NCBI RefSeq assembly: GCF_947499845.1
Contig: NZ_CANMPM010000007.1
Span: 1 to 64,000 of the forward strand
Length of the DNA: 64,000 nt
Origin: an uncultured Pseudokineococcus sp.
GTDB lineage: Bacteria > Actinomycetota > Actinomycetes > Actinomycetales > Quadrisphaeraceae
Reading direction: 5' to 3'
Each line of letters begins with the position of its first letter. The first letter of the stretch is position 1. The notes below the pieces were generated by a model, which was given only the letters and a program-made list of their open reading frames with translations, had not been told where the DNA came from and searched no databases. The position numbers and the translations under genes are program-made. This document shows, piece after piece, positions 8,727 through 16,400 of this stretch.

Positions 8727-10517
8727 TCAGCGGTACTGGCGCATGAGCGTCTGGACGCTGGCGACGTAGCGCCGGGTGTCGGCGTACATGCCGCGGCTGC
8801 GCACCGAGGCGAGGCCCTGGTAGTACCCGCCGATGGCGCTCGCCTGGTCGGGGGCGCTGCGGACGAGGGAGCGGAGGATGACGACGCCGGCCGTGACGTT
8901 GTCCTGGGGGTCGAGCAGGTCGATGTCCTGGCCCGAGAGGTCGGCCGCCCAGCGACCGGAGGACGGGATGACCTGCATGACCCCGACGGCGTTGGCGGGG
9001 GAGACGGCCCGCATGTTGAAGCCCGACTCCTGGAAGGCCACGGCCTGGGCGAGCGCCGGGTCCACGCCCCACCGCAGCGCCGTGTCCCGCACCATGCGGC
9101 GCATCTCGTCCCGGCCGGGCACGGAGCGGGCCAGGAGGGCGTCGCGGTTGGCCGTCGCCGCCTGCGTCGTCGAGCCGGGGTAGGAGCGGCCGAGGAACGT
9201 CGACGGCACGGGCGTGCTCGTGCTCGGCGCGCTCGCGCTGCCCGCGCCCGGCACCGACAGGCGCTGGCCGACGCGGATGAGGCCGTCGGCCCCGACGCCC
9301 GGGTTGACCTGGCGCAGCGCGGCGACGGTGGTGCCGTGGCGGCGGGCGATGGTGCTGAGGCTGTCGCCGGACCGGACGACGTAGCTGCCGGGCTGGCCCG
9401 GCGCCGCGGGCGTCGGCGCGGCCTTCGGCGGGGTGGCCGCCGCCGCGCCGCCCAGGCGCAGGACCTGGCCCTCGCGGATGGAGGCGCGGGCGTCGAGGCC
9501 GTTGGCGGCGATGATGTCGCGCTGGCTGGTGCCGGTGCGGGCGGCGATGCCGCTGACGGTGTCGCCGCGGCGCACGGTGTAGGTGGCGCCGCCGGCCTTC
9601 GCCGGAGCGGGCGCGGCCTTCGCCGGGGCCGGGGCGGCCGCACCGCCGCCGAGGCGCAGGACCTGGCCCTCGCGGATGGAGGCGCGGGCGTCGAGGCCGT
9701 TGGCGGCGATGATGTCGCGCTGGGGGGTGCCGGTGCGGGCGGCGATGCCGCTGACGGTGTCGCCGCGGCGCACGGTGTAGTTGGCGCCGCCGGCGCGCGC
9801 GGGGGCGGGCGCGGCCTTCGCCGCGGCGGGGGCCGCGGGGGCGCCGCCGAGGCGCAGGACCTGGCCCTCGCGGATGGAGGCGCGGGCGTCGAGGCCGTTG
9901 GCGGCGATGATGTCGCGCTGGGGGGTGCCGGTGCGGGCGGCGATGCCGCTGACGGTGTCGCCGGAGCGGACGACGTAGGTCCCGCCCGGCGACGCGGCGG
10001 CGGCGACCGCGCGGTCCAGGCGCAGGACCTGGCCGACGCGGATCGTCGCGCGCGCGTCGAGGCCGTTGGCGGCGACGACCTCCGCCTGCGTGAGGCCGCT
10101 GCTGCGGGCGATGGCGCTCACGGTGTCGCCCGGGCGCACCACGTGCGTCCGCGCCGTCGCCGCGGCGACCACCGCGACCGGGGCTGCCAGCTGGACCTCG
10201 CCCTGCGGCGCGGCCGGGGCCCGGCGGGGCGCGGTCGGGGACGACGTGCGCGCGCCGCGCTGCTCCGCGGCCGCGTCGTCCGCCGTCTCGGGGGTGCCCT
10301 GCGGCCCGGCCGCCTGCGCCGCCGCGGGCAGCAGGCCGCTCGCGCCGAGCGCGGCCGCGAGGGCGAGGGAGAGGTGGCGACGACGCCGCGGGCGGCCCGG
10401 GGCGGCCCGCCCGGTCGTCGGACGCCCGCTGGTCGACGGGCCGGTACCCGTCGGGAGGCTGCTCGTGGGGAGGGGGGCGTCGGTGCCGGCGTGGGCCAGC
10501 GCGGGGGGCGTCGACAT
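8727..10517 (-). CDS. LysM-repeat lytic transglycosylase, secreted
   Basis: A 596-residue exported cell-wall enzyme. After a basic N-terminus ([19 protein letters not shown], about residues 43-61) with a signal-like hydrophobic stretch, five LysM peptidoglycan-binding modules follow, separated by Ala/Pro linkers. Modules 2-4 are almost identical and lie on an exact 198-bp repeat. The C-terminal region (about 470-596) is an SLT-type transglycosylase: [20 protein letters not shown] has the catalytic Glu in ES, followed by AVGVMQVIP and GGYYQG. ATG 10517 is chosen because the upstream frame contains no signal sequence and crosses the promoter. The promoter region carries a phased TGTGAC array. 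It probably remodels septal or lateral peptidoglycan. Confidence 0.9.
   Translation of the reverse strand: MSTPPALAHAGTDAPLPTSSLPTGTGPSTSGRPTTGRAAPGRPRRRRHLSLALAAALGASGLLPAAAQAAGPQGTPETADDAAAEQRGARTSSPTAPRRAPAAPQGEVQLAAPVAVVAAATARTHVVRPGDTVSAIARSSGLTQAEVVAANGLDARATIRVGQVLRLDRAVAAAASPGGTYVVRSGDTVSGIAARTGTPQRDIIAANGLDARASIREGQVLRLGGAPAAPAAAKAAPAPARAGGANYTVRRGDTVSGIAARTGTPQRDIIAANGLDARASIREGQVLRLGGGAAAPAPAKAAPAPAKAGGATYTVRRGDTVSGIAARTGTSQRDIIAANGLDARASIREGQVLRLGGAAAATPPKAAPTPAAPGQPGSYVVRSGDSLSTIARRHGTTVAALRQVNPGVGADGLIRVGQRLSVPGAGSASAPSTSTPVPSTFLGRSYPGSTTQAATANRDALLARSVPGRDEMRRMVRDTALRWGVDPALAQAVAFQESGFNMRAVSPANAVGVMQVIPSSGRWAADLSGQDIDLLDPQDNVTAGVVILRSLVRSAPDQASAIGGYYQGLASVRSRGMYADTRRYVASVQTLMRQYR
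9453..10046. repeat. 198-bp tandem repeats encoding near-identical LysM modules
   Basis: The block beginning at AGGCGCAGGACCTGG recurs at about 9453, 9651 and 9849, exactly 198 bp (66 codons) apart. The LysM core is nearly identical at DNA level and the linkers vary. A fourth, diverged copy starts near 10018. Such identity suggests recent duplication or gene conversion and allows copy-number change by recombination. Confidence 0.8.
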
Positions 10518-10590
10518 GGCGTCCTTCGCGGTCGGTCGGCGGTGGGTCGTCGGGGACGTGCCCGGGTCGGCGGGCGTCCCGGCGAGGCCG

Positions 10591-10641
10591 TGTGACACCT
10601 GTGACGAACGGGACTCGTGTGACTCGTGATGCTGCTGTGAC
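10591..10641. promoter_or_regulatory. Phased TGTGAC/GTCACA array, MtrA-like binding sites
   Basis: TGTGAC occurs exactly at 10591, 10600, 10618 and 10636, so all copies lie on a 9-bp grid; the two grid positions between them (10609, 10627) hold degenerate copies. On the strand of the LysM gene this reads as direct repeats of GTCACAnnn. The mycobacterial response regulator MtrA is known to bind direct repeats of a GTCACA-type 9-mer and to control cell-wall hydrolase genes. That link is inference from motif and target type. The array overlaps the presumed start of transcription for the LysM gene. Confidence 0.6.
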
Positions 10642-10643
10642 GG

Positions 10644-10649
10644 AACGTA
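10644..10649 (-). promoter_or_regulatory. Candidate -10 (TACGTT) of the LysM transglycosylase gene
   Basis: TACGTT on the minus strand lies just upstream of the GTCACA array and about 130 nt before the start codon, giving a long leader. No clear -35 is visible. Confidence 0.35.
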
Positions 10650-10672
10650 CCCGAGGAGTCGCGGATCACGGA

Positions 10673-10692
10673 GAGTTACACCGGTGGAACTC
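10673..10692. promoter_or_regulatory. 20-bp interrupted palindrome between divergent promoters
   Basis: GAGTTACACCGGTGGAACTC is symmetric except at one pair of positions. It lies in the divergent region between the LysM and Rv2175c-like genes, upstream of the TACGTT hexamer, and looks like an operator for a dimeric regulator. The rest of the 323-bp gap (10518-10840) holds the TGTGAC array and no ORF with normal codon use. Confidence 0.45.
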
Positions 10693-10827
10693 CTCCCGGA
10701 GGGTGACGGGGCCCCGGCGACCTCGGAGCAGGCGCCCTCGAGGGGCTGGTTGACGGCTCGACGCCGGACGTCGCGGGGCCGGTGCGAGATCCCGGGGCGC
10801 CGCGGAGTGCCGGGCGGCACGGCGTGG

Positions 10828-10833
10828 CAGGCT
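10828..10833 (+). promoter_or_regulatory. Leaderless-type -10 hexamer CAGGCT for the Rv2175c-like gene
   Basis: CAGGCT lies 7 nt before the GTG at 10841, the same spacing as the TAnnnT sites elsewhere. Confidence 0.4.
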
Positions 10834-10840
10834 CGGGCGG

Positions 10841-11308
10841 GTGAGCACGGCACCCGGCGCCCCAGACGACCGCCCCACCACCGCACCCTCCGCCGACGAC
10901 GCCTCCGACGGGGGTTCCGGCACGGCGCGCCCGACGACGGCGGAGGGCTCCGCCCTCGCCGACCTCGAGGGGCTCGTGGGGGAGTGGTGGACGCTCGCCG
11001 AGGTCGCCGAGCACCTCGACCTGTCGGTCTCCCAGGTGCGCCGGCTCGTCGCCGACCGCGACCTCGTCGCCGTCCGCCGCGGAAAGCCCCGCGCCGACTG
11101 CGTGCCGCGGGCGCTCGCCGACCCCGAGCCGCTGCGGCGCCTGCGGGGCACGGCCGTGCTGCTGGCGGACGCCGGCTACTCCGACGCCGAGGCGCTGCGG
11201 TGGCTCTTCACGCCCGACCCGTCGCTGCCGGGGACCCCGGTCGAGGCGCTGAGGGCCGAGCACCGCACCACGGAGGTGCGCCGCCGGGCGCAGGCGCTGG
11301 CCTTCTGA
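10841..11308 (+). CDS. Rv2175c-family winged-helix DNA-binding protein
   Basis: A 155-residue DNA-binding protein. The excisionase/MerR-like helix-turn-helix is visible in [20 protein letters not shown] and continues through [21 protein letters not shown]. The C-terminal part ([33 protein letters not shown]) matches the conserved C-terminal domain of Rv2175c proteins. In M. tuberculosis Rv2175c is phosphorylated by PknL near its N-terminus, which abolishes DNA binding. Here too the kinase lies close by, and the N-terminal 35 residues form an acidic, Ser/Thr-rich tail suited to phosphorylation. GTG 10841 has CAGGCT 7 nt upstream. Targets are unknown; the palindromes in the adjacent spacer are natural candidates. 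Confidence 0.85.
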   Translation: MSTAPGAPDDRPTTAPSADDASDGGSGTARPTTAEGSALADLEGLVGEWWTLAEVAEHLDLSVSQVRRLVADRDLVAVRRGKPRADCVPRALADPEPLRRLRGTAVLLADAGYSDAEALRWLFTPDPSLPGTPVEALRAEHRTTEVRRRAQALAF

Positions 11309-11341
11309 CCCGCCCGGGAGCGACGTCCCCCCGTGTCGGAC

Positions 11342-11506
11342 GGGCGATGTGTGGCCATGTCGCCCTCCAGACCGGAGACGGCGCTCAGGGGGACATGGCC
11401 GCACGTCGCCCTACCGGCGGCGGCTGAGGGGCGACATGGCCACACGTCGCCCTACCGGCGGCGGCTGAGGGGCGACATGGCCACACGTCGCCCCAGAGGG
11501 GCGACG
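11342..11506. repeat. 41-bp tandem array, family A (three direct units plus one inverted)
   Basis: Units begin at 11389, 11430 and 11471, exactly 41 bp apart; a further copy of the hairpin is inverted at 11342-11365. Each unit carries GGGCGAC, a 10-nt loop ATGGCCACAC (or a near variant), and GTCGCCC; the copy at 11429-11452 is a perfect 7-bp stem. The array fills the space between the converging Rv2175c-like and crtB genes and the last hairpin ends about 14 bp from the crtB stop. Confidence 0.9.
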
Positions 11507-12511
11507 TCAGGGACGGCGCCAGGCGCGCTCGTCGCGGCGCGAGCGGCGGGCCCGCGCCAGCGCGGGCAGGGCCACGCGCAGGCGCCGCGGGGCGGGCACG
11601 GAGACCCGCTGGTGGAGCACGCGGAGGTCGGCGTCCTCGACGGCGCCGAGGATGCCGCCGTAGAGCTCGTCGGCGCAGGCGATGGCGTCGCGGCTCGTCG
11701 GGTGGAGCATCCCGATGCCGGGGCGCGCGCGGGCGTAGAGCTCGCGCGTGCGGGCCACCTCGAGCTCGAGCAGCGTGCGCACGCCGGGCGTGAGCGACGC
11801 CGACCGGCGGCAGTGCCACAGCTCGTCGCGGTCGACGCCGCAGGCGTCGAGGTCCTCCTGCGGCAGGTAGACGCGCCCGCGCTCGAGGTCCTCGCCCACG
11901 TCGCGGATGAAGTTCGACATCTGGAAGGCCTCGCCGAGGGTCCGCGCGCAGCGGGCCGCCGGCTCCTCGAGCCCGGGCAGGGGCTCGAGGACGGGCAGCA
12001 TCTGCAGGCCGATGACGGCGGCGGAGCCGTGCATGTAGTGCACGAGGTCGGCCCAGGTCGGGTAGCCCGTCTCGGTGATGTCCATGCGCATGGACTCGAG
12101 GAAGGCGCGCACGTGCTCGCGGGGGATCGCCCAGCGCTCCATCGTCAGCGCCATGGCGCGGCTGACGGCGTCGGGGGCCGTGCCGCCCGCGCGGGCGCCG
12201 TCGAGGCCGCGCCAGAACTCCTCCTCGAAGCGCACGAGCGCCGCCGGGTCGGGCGAGGTCAGGCTGTCGACGAACTCGTCGGCGTAGCGGGCGAAGCCGT
12301 ACAGCGCCCACACCCAGGGCCGCTTGGCGGGCGGCAGCAGCGCCGTCGCCAGGTAGTAGGTGCGCCCGTGCTCGGCGTGCAGGCGCCGGCACTCCTGGAA
12401 GTCGGCGCGCAGGCCGGGGTCGGCGATGCCGGCCGCGTCGAGCGAGCGCTCGCCGAGGCGGTAGCGCCCGGGCGCTGGGGTGCGCACCGCGGCCGCGGTC
12501 GGGGCGCTCAC
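11507..12511 (-). CDS. crtB: Phytoene synthase
   Basis: A 334-residue squalene/phytoene synthase that condenses two geranylgeranyl diphosphates to phytoene, the first committed carotenoid step. Both Asp-rich motifs are present: YADEFVDS in the N-terminal half and RDVGEDLERGRVYLPQEDL in the C-terminal half, where they bind magnesium-diphosphate. GTG 12511 overlaps the crtI stop as GTGA, so crtI and crtB are translationally coupled in the order idsA-crtI-crtB on the minus strand. The C-terminus is Arg-rich. The stop codon abuts the 41-bp array A. Confidence 0.95.
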   Translation of the reverse strand: MSAPTAAAVRTPAPGRYRLGERSLDAAGIADPGLRADFQECRRLHAEHGRTYYLATALLPPAKRPWVWALYGFARYADEFVDSLTSPDPAALVRFEEEFWRGLDGARAGGTAPDAVSRAMALTMERWAIPREHVRAFLESMRMDITETGYPTWADLVHYMHGSAAVIGLQMLPVLEPLPGLEEPAARCARTLGEAFQMSNFIRDVGEDLERGRVYLPQEDLDACGVDRDELWHCRRSASLTPGVRTLLELEVARTRELYARARPGIGMLHPTSRDAIACADELYGGILGAVEDADLRVLHQRVSVPAPRRLRVALPALARARRSRRDERAWRRP

Positions 12512-14121
12512 CGGTAGGCCCGCGAGCGGTAGCCGGGCACCTTGCCGGTGATGCGCTCGGCCGCCAGGCGCCCCGAGACGAGCACCATCGGCACGCCGAC
12601 GCCGGGCTGCGTGCCCGAGCCGGTGAGGACGACGTTCTCGCCCCAGAGGTTGCCCGGGCGGAACGGCCCGGTCTGGCTGAAGGCGTGCGACGCCGCGAAG
12701 GGCGCGCCCGCCTCCATGCCGCGGCGCTGCCAGTCCAGCGGCGTCGTCACGTGCTCGACCTCGATGCCGTCGGCGAAGCCGGGGAAGCCGCGCGCCTCCA
12801 TCGTGCGGAGCACGTGCTCGCGGTAGTGGGGGCCGATGCGCTCCCAGTCGAGGTCGGGCGCGCTCTGCAGGTTCGGCGTCGGGAAGAGCACGTAGTAGGT
12901 GTGCCGCCCCTCGGGCGCCGCCGTGGGGTCCGAGAGCGACGGCGTCGAGATGAGCACGCTGGGGTCGCTCATGAGGCGTCCGCCGGTCAGCTCCGCGAAG
13001 ACCTCCTCCCACGCGTGGCCGAAGGAGATCGTGTGGTGCGCCGCGCCCGGGTAGTGCGCCGTCGAGCCCGCGAGCATGAGGTAGCACGACGGCGAGTACG
13101 TCATCCGCCGCGAGGCCCGGCTCTCGACGCCGAGCAGGTCGCGGTAGGCCACCGGCAGGTCGGGGTTGAGGACGACGGCGTCGCACGCTATGCGCTCGCC
13201 GTCCTCCGTGATGACGGCGCTCGCGCGCCCGCCGCTGTGCTCGACGGAGGCGACCGGGGTGCTGTAGCGGACGTCGACGCCGTGGGCCTCCAGCGCCGCG
13301 GCCATGGCCTCCGGCACCGCCGCCACGCCGCCCTTCGGGAAGAAGACGCCCGCGACCGAGTCCATGTAGGCGATGACCGCGTAGAGCGCGAGGGCGTCGT
13401 AGGGCGACAGGCCGGCGTAGAGCGCCTGGAAGGAGAAGGCGCGCTGGGTGCGGGGGTCGCGCAGGTACTTCTCGACGCGCGGGGCCAGCTTGCCGAAGCC
13501 GCCGAGGGCGGCGAGCCGGGCCAGGTCGGGGGTGACCAGGTCCAGGGGCGTGTCGATGTTCGTGTCGATGAAGTCGCGCATCTCCGCGCGGTAGAGCTTC
13601 GAGACGTAGTCGACGTACCGCAGGTAGCCGCGCGCCTCCTCGTGGCCGATGACGCGCTCGACCTCGGCGGCCATGGCCCCGGGGTCGGAGTGGACGTCCA
13701 TGGAGGAGCCGTCGGCGAACTGCGCCCGGTAGAGCGGCGAGACGGGCTCGAGGGTCAGCCAGTCCGCCATGTCCTCGCCGAGGGCGTCGAAGCAGTCGGC
13801 GATGAGGTCGGGCATCGTCAGGACGGTCGGGCCGGGGTCGAACCGGTAGGTGCCCGTCGGCCCGGCCAGCTCCAGGCGCCCCGCGCGGCCGCCGGGGACG
13901 GCCTCGCGCTCGAGCAGCGTGACGCGGCGCCCCGCGCCGGCGAGGCGCATCGCCGCGGACAGGCCCGCGAGGCCGGCGCCGACGACGACCACGTGGTCGC
14001 TCGGGCCGGACGTCGTGCGCAGGCGCCCGGGGGCCGCGGCCTGCGCGGCCCAGCGGGCCCAGCGGCGCGAGCGGGTGGTCAGGTCGCCGGTGCGGCCGGA
14101 GCCGGTCAGGAGCGGGCTCAT
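12508..14121 (-). CDS. crtI: Phytoene desaturase CrtI
   Basis: A 537-residue FAD-dependent desaturase that converts phytoene towards lycopene. The dinucleotide-binding motif VVVVGAGLAGLSAAMRLAGA is at about residues 43-62, followed by LLEREAVPGGRAG and the typical YRFDPGPTVLTMPDL. The C-terminal FAD contact GSGTQPGVGVPMVLVSGRLAAE is intact. An unusual N-terminal extension of about 40 residues precedes the FAD motif; a later start is possible. The product is probably membrane-associated. It lies 118 bp after the GGPP synthase gene and overlaps crtB by four bases. The ATG at 14121 has a purine-rich GAGGACAC upstream. Confidence 0.93.
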   Translation of the reverse strand: MSPLLTGSGRTGDLTTRSRRWARWAAQAAAPGRLRTTSGPSDHVVVVGAGLAGLSAAMRLAGAGRRVTLLEREAVPGGRAGRLELAGPTGTYRFDPGPTVLTMPDLIADCFDALGEDMADWLTLEPVSPLYRAQFADGSSMDVHSDPGAMAAEVERVIGHEEARGYLRYVDYVSKLYRAEMRDFIDTNIDTPLDLVTPDLARLAALGGFGKLAPRVEKYLRDPRTQRAFSFQALYAGLSPYDALALYAVIAYMDSVAGVFFPKGGVAAVPEAMAAALEAHGVDVRYSTPVASVEHSGGRASAVITEDGERIACDAVVLNPDLPVAYRDLLGVESRASRRMTYSPSCYLMLAGSTAHYPGAAHHTISFGHAWEEVFAELTGGRLMSDPSVLISTPSLSDPTAAPEGRHTYYVLFPTPNLQSAPDLDWERIGPHYREHVLRTMEARGFPGFADGIEVEHVTTPLDWQRRGMEAGAPFAASHAFSQTGPFRPGNLWGENVVLTGSGTQPGVGVPMVLVSGRLAAERITGKVPGYRSRAYR

Positions 14122-14195
14122 GAGGTGTCCTCGCGTCGGTGCTCGTCGTGCTCGGGGGGCCGGGGGCTCGGGCCGGGGGTCGCGCGGTCCAGGTG

Positions 14196-14238
14196 TCGTG
14201 GGGCGGGTGCCGGGCGGGGCGGGGTGGGGCGGGGCGGG
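14196..14238 (+). other. G-tract cluster with G-quadruplex potential
   Basis: Between idsA and crtI the plus strand has a dense series of GGGG runs separated by one to three bases (CGGGGCGGGGTGGGGCGGGG and flanks). The leftward transcript is therefore C-rich here. The spacer may slow polymerase between idsA and crtI. Confidence 0.5.
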
Positions 14239-14239
14239 G

Positions 14240-15316
14240 TCAGGCGGTGCGGGCGGTGGCGATGCCCACGAGGCGCTCGAGGTCCTCGCGCGCCTCCTCG
14301 GTGACGGGCGCCGTCGCCAGCGCCGCGCGGGAGCGGGCCACGAGGTCGTCGATGAGGTCCTCGACGGCCGCGAGCGAGCCCGTGCGGCGGATGAGGTCCT
14401 GCAGCGCGGCCACCCCGGCGTCGTCGAGGTCGGGCGCGCCGAGGAGGGAGGTGAGCAGGTCGGCGTCCTCGGCGCCCGCGCCCTGCGCGGCCAGGGCGAC
14501 GAGCATGGTGCGCTTGCCCTCCCGCAGGTCGTCCCCGGCCGGCTTGCCGGTGACGGCCGGGTCGCCGAAGACGCCGAGGACGTCGTCGCGCAGCTGGAAG
14601 GCCTCGCCCAGCGGCAGCCCGTAGGCGGACAGGGCCTCCCGCTGCGCCGGGTCTGCGCCCGCGAGGGCCGCGCCGATGAGCAGCGGGTGCTCGACCGTGT
14701 ACTTGGCGCTCTTCCAGCGCAGCACGCGCATCGCCCGCTCGTCGGCGCCCTCGGGCGCGCCGCCCGAGGCCTGCTCGAGGACGTCGAGGTACTGGCCGGC
14801 CATGAGCTGGGTGCGCATGCGGTCGAAGACGAGGCGGGCGGAGGCCAGGCGCTCGGTCTCCGCCCCGCAGCCGGCGAGGGCCTCGTCGCTCCAGGACAGG
14901 CACAGGTCGCCGGCGAGGATGGCGGCCGCCTCCCCGAAGCGCTCGCAGGAGCCGCTCCAGCCGCTCGTGGCGTGCAGGTCGCCGAAGCGGCGGTGCAGCG
15001 CGGGCATGCCCCGGCGCGTGTCCGAGCCGTCCATGACGTCGTCGTGGATCAGCGCGGCGGCCTGGAAGAGCTCGAGGGCCGCGCCCACGCGCGCCTCGAC
15101 GGCGCCGTCCTGGCCGCCAGCCGCCCGGTAGCCCGCTGTGCAGAAGGCGGGGCGCAGGCGCTTGCCGCCGGCCACGAGGTCGGCGACGGCGTCGACGAGC
15201 GGCTCGGTCTCCGGCGCCACCTCGGCGAGGACGGCGCGCTGGCGGGCCAGCACGGCGTCCAGCTCGGCCTGCACGGCGCTGCGGACCGCCTGCGCCCTCG
15301 CCCCGTGCACGTCCAC
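14240..15316 (-). CDS. idsA: Geranylgeranyl diphosphate synthase (polyprenyl synthetase)
   Basis: A 358-residue all-trans polyprenyl diphosphate synthase supplying GGPP for carotenoids and possibly other isoprenoids. The first Asp-rich motif is IHDDVMD and the second LRDDVLGVFGD, with GGKRLRP upstream and KSAKYTVEHPLLIGAAL between. The start is GTG 15316 because AGGAGG lies 6 nt upstream, one of the few clear Shine-Dalgarno sequences in the window; two codons later another GTG is possible. A TAGGCT hexamer about 65 bp upstream gives a leadered transcript. The position next to metF corresponds to M. tuberculosis idsA2 (Rv2173). Confidence 0.93.
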   Translation of the reverse strand: MDVHGARAQAVRSAVQAELDAVLARQRAVLAEVAPETEPLVDAVADLVAGGKRLRPAFCTAGYRAAGGQDGAVEARVGAALELFQAAALIHDDVMDGSDTRRGMPALHRRFGDLHATSGWSGSCERFGEAAAILAGDLCLSWSDEALAGCGAETERLASARLVFDRMRTQLMAGQYLDVLEQASGGAPEGADERAMRVLRWKSAKYTVEHPLLIGAALAGADPAQREALSAYGLPLGEAFQLRDDVLGVFGDPAVTGKPAGDDLREGKRTMLVALAAQGAGAEDADLLTSLLGAPDLDDAGVAALQDLIRRTGSLAAVEDLIDDLVARSRAALATAPVTEEAREDLERLVGIATARTA

Positions 15317-15322
15317 CTGCGA

Positions 15323-15328
15323 CCTCCT
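15323..15328 (-). promoter_or_regulatory. Shine-Dalgarno AGGAGG deciding the idsA start
   Basis: AGGAGG on the minus strand lies 6 nt before GTG 15316. Confidence 0.7.
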
Positions 15329-15380
15329 GCTGCGCACCGGCCCGACCCGGCCGGGCCCGGGCGGCCCGCCGTCGCAGCGG

Positions 15381-15386
15381 AGCCTA
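15381..15386 (-). promoter_or_regulatory. -10 hexamer TAGGCT for the idsA-crtI-crtB unit
   Basis: TAGGCT on the minus strand about 65 nt before the idsA start, giving a normal leader that contains AGGAGG. It lies back to back with the metF promoter 50 bp away. Confidence 0.5.
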
Positions 15387-15437
15387 GGTGCCGCGTCCCG
15401 CACCGTGGGCGCCGGGTCGGGCGGCGCCCGCGCTGGC

Positions 15438-15443
15438 TAGCCT
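15438..15443 (+). promoter_or_regulatory. Leaderless -10 hexamer TAGCCT for metF
   Basis: TAGCCT lies 6 nt before the ATG at 15450. No SAM or cobalamin riboswitch can fit in this short spacer. Confidence 0.6.
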
Positions 15444-15449
15444 CGGGGC

Positions 15450-16391
15450 ATGGTGACCCGCGGCGCCCCGCTGCGCGACGTGCTCGCGGACCTGCGCGCC
15501 GAGGGCCGGCCGTCCCTGTCCTTCGAGTTCTTCCCCCCGCGCGACGACCCCGGCGAGGCCGTGCTCTGGGAGTCGCTGCGGCGCGTGGAGGCCCTCGACC
15601 CGACCTTCGTCTCCGTGACCTACGGCGCCGGCGGCTCCACGCGCGAGCGCACGGTGCGGGCGACGCGCGAGGTCGCCCGCGAGACGACGATGCAGCCGGT
15701 GGCGCACCTCACCTGCGTCTCGGCCTCGCGCTCCGAGCTGCGCCGGGTCGTCGGGGAGTACGCCGACGCCGGCGTGTCCTCCGTGCTGGCCCTGCGCGGC
15801 GACCCGCCGGGCGGCCCGGGGACGGCGTTCGAGCGGCACCCCGGCGGGCTGCGCAACGCGCTCGAGCTCGTCGAGCTCGTGCGCTCCCTCGGCGACTTCA
15901 CCGTCGGCGTCGCCGCGTTCCCCACCCCGCACCCGGAGTCGGCCGACGCCGACCAGGACGCCCGCGTCCTCGCCCTCAAGGCGCGCGCCGGCGCGTCCTT
16001 CGCCGTCACCCAGCTCTTCTACGAGGCGCGGCTGTGGAGCGAGCTCGTCGACCGCGCCGCCGGCCACGGCTGCGAGATCCCCGTCCTGCCCGGGCTCATG
16101 GCCATCACCTCGCTGCGCCAGGTGGCCACCTTCACCAAGCTCGCGGGCGCGCCCGTGCCCGCTCGCGTCGTCGAGCGGCTGGAGGAGGCCGAGCGCCGGG
16201 GCGGCGCCGCGGAGGTGCGCCGCACGGGGGTCGCGCTCACCGCCGAGCTCGGCGCCGAGCTCCTCGACGCTGGCGCCCCGGGCCTGCACCTCTACACGCT
16301 GAACCGCTCCTCCGCCTCGCTCGAGATCGTCCGCGCCCTGGGCCTGCGCGACCCGGAGCACGCCGGCGCGCCCGCCGCCGTCGCCTCCTGA
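15450..16391 (+). CDS. metF: 5,10-methylenetetrahydrofolate reductase
   Basis: A 313-residue flavoprotein that reduces methylene-THF to methyl-THF for methionine synthesis. SFEFFPPRDD (about residues 24-33) with the catalytic Glu, FVSVTYGAGGST, HLTCVSAS, ALRGDPP and QLFYEARLW are the conserved TIM-barrel blocks. Length and motifs match the bacterial enzyme without the eukaryotic regulatory domain. The divergent partner is idsA, as in M. tuberculosis (Rv2172c/Rv2173). The next gene starts 9 bp downstream and is probably cotranscribed. Confidence 0.93.
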   Translation: MVTRGAPLRDVLADLRAEGRPSLSFEFFPPRDDPGEAVLWESLRRVEALDPTFVSVTYGAGGSTRERTVRATREVARETTMQPVAHLTCVSASRSELRRVVGEYADAGVSSVLALRGDPPGGPGTAFERHPGGLRNALELVELVRSLGDFTVGVAAFPTPHPESADADQDARVLALKARAGASFAVTQLFYEARLWSELVDRAAGHGCEIPVLPGLMAITSLRQVATFTKLAGAPVPARVVERLEEAERRGGAAEVRRTGVALTAELGAELLDAGAPGLHLYTLNRSSASLEIVRALGLRDPEHAGAPAAVAS

Positions 16392-16400
16392 GGTCCCGGG

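Noticed and set aside
10518-10840. Cyclic di-AMP (ydaO-type) riboswitch before the LysM gene, as often found upstream of actinobacterial wall hydrolases
   Set aside because: I could not find the conserved core blocks of that riboswitch; the phased GTCACA repeats explain the regulatory content better.
15317-15449. SAM or cobalamin riboswitch before metF
   Set aside because: The metF transcript seems leaderless, so there is no 5' leader to hold one.
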